From Aliidiomarina sedimenti (GTDB lineage Bacteria; Pseudomonadota; Gammaproteobacteria; Enterobacterales; Alteromonadaceae): DNA of 64,000 nucleotides. The notes under the pieces are model-generated. The model saw nothing but the letters and a program-made list of their open reading frames with translations. It made no database searches and was not told where the DNA came from. The stretch's first letter is position 1. Every line of letters begins with the position of its first letter. The stretch covers positions 620,001-684,000 of the forward strand of contig NZ_PIPN01000001.1 in the NCBI RefSeq assembly GCF_003986955.1, written 5' to 3'. Position numbers and translations under genes: made by a program. Below, piece by piece: positions 58,435-64,000 of the stretch.

Positions 58435-59533
58435 TTACAGGCCTGATTTCAGGCTGGCTTCAATAAATTTGTCCAAATCGCCATCCAGCACGGCTTGGGT
58501 ATTGCGTGTCTCTACTCCGGTACGCAGATCTTTAATTCGCGAGTCATCCAGCACGTAGGAGCGAATCTGACTGCCCCAGCCAATGTCCGATTTGGTATCT
58601 TCCAGGGCCTGGCGCTCTTCGTTCTGCTTTTTAAGTTCAAGCTCGTACAACTTGGCACGCAGCTGTTTCATCGCCTGATCTTTGTTTTTATGCTGCGAAC
58701 GGTCATTCTGACACTGCACTACCACACCAGTCGGTTCGTGAGTAATACGTACCGCAGAGTCGGTCCGGTTAACGTGCTGGCCACCAGCGCCTGAGGCGCG
58801 ATAGGTATCGATGCGCAAATCGGCTGGATTAATTTCGATGTCGATGTTGTCATCCACTTCCGGATAAACAAACGCCGATGCAAACGACGTATGGCGGCGA
58901 TTGCCGGAGTCAAACGGCGACTTACGCACCAGCCGGTGAACACCCGTTTCGGTGCGTAACCAGCCAAATGCATAATCGCCGCTGAATTTGATAGTGACGG
59001 ATTTAATACCCGCCACATCTCCTTCTGAGAGTTCAATTATTTCGGTTTTCATACCATGGGCTTCACCCCAGCGCAGGTACATACGCAGCAACATACTGCA
59101 CCAGTCCTGTGCTTCGGTGCCGCCAGAGCCTGACTGCAGGTCAAGGTAGCAATCGCTGGTATCATTTGCCCCGGAGAACATACGCTGGAATTCAAGTTTA
59201 TCCAGCTTAGCTTCCAGGTTGGCGATTTCTGCACGGGCTTCGTCGAGGGTGTCTTCGTCATCCGCCTCTTCTGCCATGGCAACGAAAGCTTCGCTGTCGT
59301 CGAGGCCCTGATCAAGGTCACGAATTGTGTTTACGACCTGTTCCAGAGACACCCGTTCTTTACCCAATGCCTGTGCTTTTTCGGGATTATTCCAGACCTC
59401 CGGATCTTCCAGTTCGCGTTCAACTTCTTCTAAACGTTCAACCCTGATATCGAAGTCAAAGATACCCCCTAAGCTGCTCAGTTCGCAGCTTCATGTCTTT
59501 AATCTGGGCGTAGACAGCATTGGTTTCTAACAT
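58435..59533 (-). CDS. prfB: Peptide chain release factor 2, with programmed +1 frameshift
   Basis: The ATG at 59533 opens a 25-codon frame (starts MLETNAVY) that ends in TGA at 59458-59456. A +1 shift at CTT-T continues through the main 340-codon frame, giving 365 aa, the exact length of E. coli RF2. The anticodon-like tripeptide SPF occurs in RKSPFDSGN, and the peptidyl-hydrolysis motif GGQ occurs in [10 protein letters not shown]2 releases peptides at UGA and UAA. The frameshift lets RF2 level control its own synthesis. Annotation as only 58435-59367 would lose the N-terminus. Confidence 0.98.
59456..59471 (-). promoter_or_regulatory. prfB autoregulatory frameshift site
   Basis: The minus strand reads AGGGGGTATCTTTGAC: an internal Shine-Dalgarno-like AGGGGG, then CTT and the in-frame TGA followed by C. 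This is the universal prfB frameshift signal, with correct spacing. Slow recognition of TGA by scarce RF2 promotes the +1 shift. Confidence 0.97.
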
Positions 59534-59641
59534 GAAAACCCTTTTTTCGTTAAGTTAGCTAATAAACAGGCTCGGAAAACGGTCGATAGTGTAGCGAATT
59601 TCGCCGCCAAACAACAGCATGGCGAGCAAATTGGCGGGTCG

Positions 59642-61375
59642 CTACAGCGCCTCCAGATGCTCCACCAACAGCTGCAGCGAGGTCTTACCGCGGAACTCAT
59701 TGAGCTGCAGTTTATAGGCCAGTCGCAGATAATTGCACTGCGGATCCGGCCAGCGTGTGGTATCCACATTGAACGCGATAGCATCCACCGTTTGTCCGCT
59801 GCCGCCCTCATTCGAGAACTGCGGCTGGACCACCAATTTAAGATGCTTCTCACCGACAATACGCTGCTGTGCGACGCGAAATACCCCGTCAAACACAGGC
59901 TCACTGAAACTTTGCCCCCAGGGGCCAAGTGCCGCCAGTTGTTCAGCAAAGCTTAAGCTCAGCTCTGCGGCAGTTAACTCACCGTCACTCCACAGCACCT
60001 GCTGCAGAATATCGTCATCTATCCAGTCGCTGGCGACGTCCTGCAGCACCTGGACGAACTCATCGTAATGGATCTTTTCGATGGTTAAGCCTGCCGCCAT
60101 CGCATGTCCGCCAAACGCCTGAATCGTATGTGGTGCCAGCGTATACACGCGCTCCAGTAAATCGCGGATATGCACCCCGGGGACCGAACGGGCCGAGCCT
60201 TTAAGCAACCCCTGATCGGCATCAGCGAAGGCAATCACCGGCCGGTAAACCTGTTCTTTCACCCGTCCGGCAAGAATACCGATCACCCCCTGATGCCAGC
60301 CACTTTGATGCAGGCTAAGCACTGGTGGTAATTTTTGTTCAGCGAAGCTCAGCTCAGCCAGGTAAGCTGCCGCGTCTTCACGCATGCCCTGCTCGGTTTG
60401 CCGGCGCTCACGATTTAATCCGTCCAGTTGGCCAGCCAGGCGTTCGACCTTTTGCCAGTCATTGCTAAGCAAGCATTCAATTCCGATCTGAATATCATCC
60501 AGCCGACCCGCCGCATTAATCCGCGGCGCCACGGTAAACCCCAGATCGGTCGCCTGCAGCTTTGCCGGATCACGCCCACTGGCTTTTAACAATGCCAGGA
60601 TGCCTGGCCGGCACTGACCGGCACGGATCCGCGCCAATCCTTGCTGCACCAGAATGCGGTTATTGTAATCCAGTGATACCACGTCAGCCACAGTCCCCAG
60701 AGCCACCAGGTCCAGCCACTGGGCTACATTGACCCCGGCTGCAGGATGTTGCTGCTGGCGATACCAGGCGCGTAACGCTAATAACAAATAGAAGGCCACG
60801 CCAACCCCGGCTAGATTCGGGCTGGCAAAGGCGCAGTCAGAACGGGTCGGATTCACAATTGCATAGGCGGGCGGCATGCTGTTACCGGGTAAATGATGGT
60901 CGGTAATAATGACATCCATACCCAGTTCGTTGGCTCGCTCGACACCAGTATGAGCTGCAATACCATTGTCCACTGTAATAATCAGCTGACTTCCTTCAGC
61001 GTGCGCCGCATCAACCAGTTTCGGAGTCAGGCCATAGCCGTCAGTAAAACGATTGGGAACCAGGTAATGCAGCTTCTGCGCGCCAAATTCGGGTAACGCC
61101 AGCATTAACAGTGCAGTACTGGTGGCGCCGTCTGCATCGAAATCACCGACAATGCAGATCCCCTGTTGTTCAGCAATAGCGCGGGCAATGCGTTCAGCCG
61201 CACGCTCACTGTCAGTTAACGCCGAGAAATGAAGTAAACCTTTTGCGTTGAGCAGCAGTTCCTGTTCACTGGCAACGCCTCGTTGCGCTAACAACTGGCG
61301 CAGCACAGGGGATAAATGCTGAGGTAGATGGCTATCATCAACCGGCGCGCGACGCTGGGTTTTTAATGAACTCAA
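59642..61375 (-). CDS. recJ: RecJ, single-strand-specific 5'-3' exonuclease
   Basis: The product is 577 aa, the usual RecJ length. The DHH-superfamily motifs are present: VGDFDADGATSTALL (motif I), IITVDNGI (motif II) and IITDHHLPG (motif III), with the DHHA1 domain containing FGGHAMAAGL. RecJ degrades 5' single-stranded DNA ends in recombination and mismatch repair. It lies 15 bases after dsbC, as in many gammaproteobacteria, and 108 bases before prfB. Confidence 0.97.
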   Translation of the reverse strand: MSSLKTQRRAPVDDSHLPQHLSPVLRQLLAQRGVASEQELLLNAKGLLHFSALTDSERAAERIARAIAEQQGICIVGDFDADGATSTALLMLALPEFGAQKLHYLVPNRFTDGYGLTPKLVDAAHAEGSQLIITVDNGIAAHTGVERANELGMDVIITDHHLPGNSMPPAYAIVNPTRSDCAFASPNLAGVGVAFYLLLALRAWYRQQQHPAAGVNVAQWLDLVALGTVADVVSLDYNNRILVQQGLARIRAGQCRPGILALLKASGRDPAKLQATDLGFTVAPRINAAGRLDDIQIGIECLLSNDWQKVERLAGQLDGLNRERRQTEQGMREDAAAYLAELSFAEQKLPPVLSLHQSGWHQGVIGILAGRVKEQVYRPVIAFADADQGLLKGSARSVPGVHIRDLLERVYTLAPHTIQAFGGHAMAAGLTIEKIHYDEFVQVLQDVASDWIDDDILQQVLWSDGELTAAELSLSFAEQLAALGPWGQSFSEPVFDGVFRVAQQRIVGEKHLKLVVQPQFSNEGGSGQTVDAIAFNVDTTRWPDPQCNYLRLAYKLQLNEFRGKTSLQLLVEHLEAL

Positions 61376-61390
61376 GGTACTGCTACTCCG

Positions 61391-62143
61391 TTAACGGGAC
61401 TCGTTGGCCGCTTCGATCTCAGCCAGAATAAAAGGGGCTGCGCGATACCCAGCGAGCAAACGCCCGTCGGGTAAAATCATCGCTGGGGTGCCGTTGACGC
61501 CAAGCTGGCGCCCTAACTGTAAATGCTCGTTGGTGGAAATATCACACTCAGCAGCGGCTGGTCGCTGACCTGCCTTGGCGTCATTCAGAGCCTGTTGCGG
61601 ATCCTCGGCACACCAGATCGACTGAATTTCGCGCGCGCCACGGGAATCAGTACCACCACGCGGGAAGGCCAGATAATTCACACTGATCCCTAACTGATGA
61701 AACTGGTCGAGATTGTTGTGCAGCGTACGGCAATACCCACAGGTGTGATCGGTAAAAACCGTTACTTCATACTTTTCCTCGTCTGCCGGGTACCGAATGA
61801 GTTCGTCCTCGCGCTCAGCTATCGCCTGCAAACGCAAACGCCCATTGGCCTGTTCCGTCAGGTTTTCAACCACAGGTTCCTCGTCGCCGCCGAGGCTATA
61901 CAGATGCCCGGTAATCATATGCTGTCCATCGTCACTGACATACAGCAGCCCCTGCTCGGTCACTACCTGATACCAGCCGTCAATTGGCGCCGGCTGCAGC
62001 GTTTGCACACGCAACCCGATTTTAGCAAGGCGCTCATGCAGGGCGTCGGTTGTGTCATTTTCCGTCGCCTGTGCGGCAGCGCTCCATACCCAGCTGCCGA
62101 GCACGATCAGCGCCGACACGCCGCTTAGTTGCAGATAGTTCAA
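61391..62143 (-). CDS. dsbC: DsbC, periplasmic disulfide isomerase
   Basis: The product is 250 aa with a signal peptide (ALIVLGSWVWSAAAQA). The N-terminal dimerisation domain includes IDGWYQVVTEQGLLYVSDDG. The thioredoxin-like domain carries the active site CGYC at residues 135-138 and the cis-Pro loop NGTPAMILPDG. DsbC isomerises wrong disulfides and is kept reduced by DsbD. The dsbC-recJ pair is conserved. The gap to xerD (62144-62242) shows no clear signal. Confidence 0.96.
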   Translation of the reverse strand: MNYLQLSGVSALIVLGSWVWSAAAQATENDTTDALHERLAKIGLRVQTLQPAPIDGWYQVVTEQGLLYVSDDGQHMITGHLYSLGGDEEPVVENLTEQANGRLRLQAIAEREDELIRYPADEEKYEVTVFTDHTCGYCRTLHNNLDQFHQLGISVNYLAFPRGGTDSRGAREIQSIWCAEDPQQALNDAKAGQRPAAAECDISTNEHLQLGRQLGVNGTPAMILPDGRLLAGYRAAPFILAEIEAANESR

Positions 62144-62242
62144 AGCGATCCCCTTGAAGTTATGTTGCGGGCTCGAGCCGAGCCAGAGTATTGCCGCGGA
62201 TTATACCTTTTCAGGCGCTCATTTTCAGCCTGTAATTCGCCG

Positions 62243-63154
62243 CTAACCGCGTGGATGATGGGTTTTGTGTAGCGCCTGCAAACGCGCCCGGGCGACATGG
62301 GTATAGATTTGCGTGGTCGCGATATCCGAATGGCCCAACAACATTTGCAACGCACGCAGGTCAGCACCATGGTTAAGTAAGTGAGTAGCAAATGCATGGC
62401 GCAGCGTGTGTGGCGATAAGTCTGCATTCAGCCCCGCCTGTGCGGCCAGTTGCTTGATCCGGTGCCAAAAGGTTTGCCGGGTCATCTGCTGTCCGCGCAG
62501 CGATAAAAACACCACGTCGGTGGGGCCTTTTTTCCCGCTGGCCAGTAACTCGGGCCGGCTGGTTTTCAGATACCGTTGCAGCCAGTCCATCGCTTCTTCA
62601 CCCATGGGCACCAGACGCTCTTTGTCGCCTTTACCGGTGACCCGAATAACGCCCTGGCGCAAGTTTACTTCACTCACCTGCAAGCCGACCAGTTCAGTCA
62701 CCCGTAAACCTGTAGCATACAGCACCTCCAGCATACAACGGTCGCGCAGGCCCAGCGCAGAACTGGTATCAGCCGCTTCGAGCAACGCCTCGACATCGCT
62801 TTCACTTAAACTTTTGGGCAGGTTCAGCGCTTGTTTGGGCGTACGCATATTGCTGGTGGGGTCATCCGTGCGTTGCTCGGTATGCAATAAATAGCGGTAA
62901 AATTTTCGTGCCGCACTAAGAAAACGGGCGCTGCTGCGCGAGCTTTTACCCGCACGTTGCATGGCCAGCATAGCCGCGTCGAGATCATCCCGGGTTATCT
63001 GATGAATAGGACGACCGGTTTGGCTCTGTAGTAACTGACTAAACTGCTTTAAATCGGTACGGTATGCCGCCAGCGTATTCTTGCTTACGCCCTGCTGCAG
63101 CCAAAGGTCATCCAGAAACTGTTCAATCAATCTCAGATCGTCGTCGGCGCTCAT
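62243..63154 (-). CDS. xerD: XerD, site-specific tyrosine recombinase
   Basis: The product is 303 aa. The catalytic residues of tyrosine recombinases are visible: Arg in ATGLRVTELV, Lys in GKGDKERLVP, HxxR in HTLRHAFATHL, the second His in LGHSDIATTQ, and the nucleophile Tyr in IYTHVAR. XerD with XerC resolves chromosome dimers at dif under FtsK control. It is the housekeeping enzyme rather than an integron integrase, since the extra IntI-specific helix after the second catalytic block is absent. It overlaps ogt by 4 bases. Confidence 0.96.
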   Translation of the reverse strand: MSADDDLRLIEQFLDDLWLQQGVSKNTLAAYRTDLKQFSQLLQSQTGRPIHQITRDDLDAAMLAMQRAGKSSRSSARFLSAARKFYRYLLHTEQRTDDPTSNMRTPKQALNLPKSLSESDVEALLEAADTSSALGLRDRCMLEVLYATGLRVTELVGLQVSEVNLRQGVIRVTGKGDKERLVPMGEEAMDWLQRYLKTSRPELLASGKKGPTDVVFLSLRGQQMTRQTFWHRIKQLAAQAGLNADLSPHTLRHAFATHLLNHGADLRALQMLLGHSDIATTQIYTHVARARLQALHKTHHPRG

Positions 63155-63630
63155 GCGATAGACCGTTCATGGGCCAACAGCCAAGTTTTCATATCTACCC
63201 GTTCTCCCTGCCCCCACTGCCCCGCATAGCCTCCAATGCCCTGGCGGCTGACAATGCGGTGACAGGGAATAAAGAATGCAATGGGGTTCGCACGGCAGGC
63301 ACCGCCCACCGGCTGAGCTGCACTTTGCAGATGTTTGGCGGCGTCACCGTAGGTTAGCGTCTGGCCACAGGGAATACTCTGCATCAGCTGCCAGACCTGT
63401 TTTTGAAATGGGGTACCCTGTGCCTGCAGGGGCAACTCAAACGACGTTCGCTGACCAGTAAGGTAGTTATCAAGCTGATTTTGAATTTGCTTGGCTAGCG
63501 CAGAGTGACTGCTCGCCTGACTGGGGACGGGTTGCGGCTCAGCGCTAAGACGGCTTTGAAAAATAGCCTGCTCGTCATGCCATACCAGCAAGGTAAAAGG
63601 ACCAACCGAAAAATGACTGCAGCGTTGCAT
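63151..63630 (-). CDS. ogt: Methylated-DNA-protein cysteine methyltransferase
   Basis: The product is 159 aa. The active-site motif IPCHRIV, the upstream VGGACRANPIAFF and the downstream GGYAGQWGQ are characteristic of Ogt/AGT. The DNA-binding helix region GTPFQKQVWQLMQSIPCGQTLTYGDAAKHL is split here as FQKQVWQLM and TYGDAAKHL. The enzyme transfers alkyl groups from O6-alkylguanine to its own Cys and is inactivated. It overlaps xerD by 4 bases and starts the run ogt-xerD-dsbC-recJ-prfB-lysS. Confidence 0.95.
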   Translation of the reverse strand: MQRCSHFSVGPFTLLVWHDEQAIFQSRLSAEPQPVPSQASSHSALAKQIQNQLDNYLTGQRTSFELPLQAQGTPFQKQVWQLMQSIPCGQTLTYGDAAKHLQSAAQPVGGACRANPIAFFIPCHRIVSRQGIGGYAGQWGQGERVDMKTWLLAHERSIA

Positions 63631-63662
63631 GCGAACCTCCGCGACCTGGAGTGCATACTATA

Positions 63663-64000
63663 TCAAGCCGCGTAGCGATCGACACCACGAATATTGTCAA
63701 TCACGTCAATCAGATCTGCTTCACTGCCCTGCACTTGCTGGTAGGCTTCAGAACGCATTCGCAGCTGGACGAAATGAGAGCAGTTATTTTTTACCTCGGC
63801 GGGAATATGTTTGGCATCGTTGACCGGATTCAGTGCTTCCGGGCGCAGGGCATTCTGTAGCCGCCAACTCACTGCACTTTTTTCATACAACGCAGCCGGA
63901 TTATGCGCGTAATCGCTGGCAGTAGCCGCTAGTGGAATCGCCGGGCCATAGGCAAACGGAGGCTTCCATTCAGGTGCGTCTGCGGCGACCCGTTGCAGAC
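63663..64000 (-). CDS. Unknown protein, N-terminus cut by window edge
   Basis: The minus-strand frame is open from the window edge to a TAA at 63663, giving the last 112 codons of a longer gene. A TTG at 63890 could look like a start, but the frame continues upstream without a stop and keeps coding character (APEWKPPFAYGPAIPLAA). The C-terminus contains ALNPVNDAKHIPAEVKNNCSH and DLIDVIDNIRGVD. No family is recognised. It lies 32 bases upstream of ogt in the same orientation. Confidence 0.6.
   Translation of the reverse strand, partial: LQRVAADAPEWKPPFAYGPAIPLAATASDYAHNPAALYEKSAVSWRLQNALRPEALNPVNDAKHIPAEVKNNCSHFVQLRMRSEAYQQVQGSEADLIDVIDNIRGVDRYAA

Noticed and set aside
62243-63154. The tyrosine recombinase as the missing integron integrase
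   Set aside because: Length, sequence motifs and position between ogt and dsbC-recJ identify housekeeping XerD; the IntI-specific extra helix is not seen.
1-64000. CRISPR arrays, tRNA, rRNA, prophage and transposase genes
   Set aside because: No regularly spaced repeats, no cloverleaf or rRNA-like sequence and no recognisable phage or transposase products were seen on either strand by eye; a tool scan would be more sensitive.

Overview
The window looks like chromosomal DNA of a marine gammaproteobacterium, most likely Alteromonadales and perhaps Idiomarinaceae. The grounds are gene content and gene order: sdhE/ygfX beside ygfZ, complete recC-recB-recD, the dsbC-recJ-prfB-lysS run, ydbH-ynbE-ydbL, and a SUF iron-sulfur operon beside an IscR-type regulator. 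The family-level placement is an inference. No rRNA, tRNA, CRISPR array, prophage or transposase gene was recognised.

Layout. 0-2.2 kb: ygfX (cut by the window edge) and sdhE on the minus strand, divergent from ygfZ and a SlyD-type prolyl isomerase. 2.3-7.7 kb: exported S9 peptidase, a small membrane protein coupled to outer-membrane phospholipase A, and an exported M20 amidohydrolase. 7.65-8.25 kb: a gene-free stretch with one terminator pointing each way and a candidate small RNA. 8.25-14.85 kb: iscR converging on sufBCDS-sufA-sufT-sufE. Nearly identical 25-bp palindromes sit on the promoters of iscR and sufB, so IscR probably controls both. 15-20.7 kb: aromatic amino acid permease, cheV, a lipase-like exported protein with an unknown neighbour, and a methyltransferase. 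20.8-26.1 kb: many small envelope and hypothetical genes, including a 40-aa basic protein gene.

26.1-28.35 kb: four gene cassettes on the minus strand (YqaA/DedA, GFA-family zinc protein, lipoprotein, DUF2971-like protein), each followed by an attC-like site, with no integron integrase in the window. This looks like a cluster of attC sites lacking integrase and is the main mobile feature. 28.6-37.4 kb: exported hypothetical, a 38-aa membrane peptide coupled to a flavin reductase-like protein, a COG3146 acyltransferase-like protein, a large unknown membrane protein, the YdbH-YnbE-YdbL envelope lipid-transport operon and a 49-aa protein.

37.4-49.2 kb: DNA repair block with a FAN1-like VRR nuclease fused to a DEDDh exonuclease, a nested palindrome, then recD, recB and recC. 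49.3-56.8 kb: a DUF3307 membrane protein coupled to a SatD-like HTH protein, exported hypothetical, glutathione peroxidase, DUF418 protein, CDF-type transporter, SGNH hydrolase and APC permease. 56.86-64 kb: minus-strand run ogt-xerD-dsbC-recJ-prfB-lysS, with the classical prfB frameshift, and a truncated unknown gene at the right edge.
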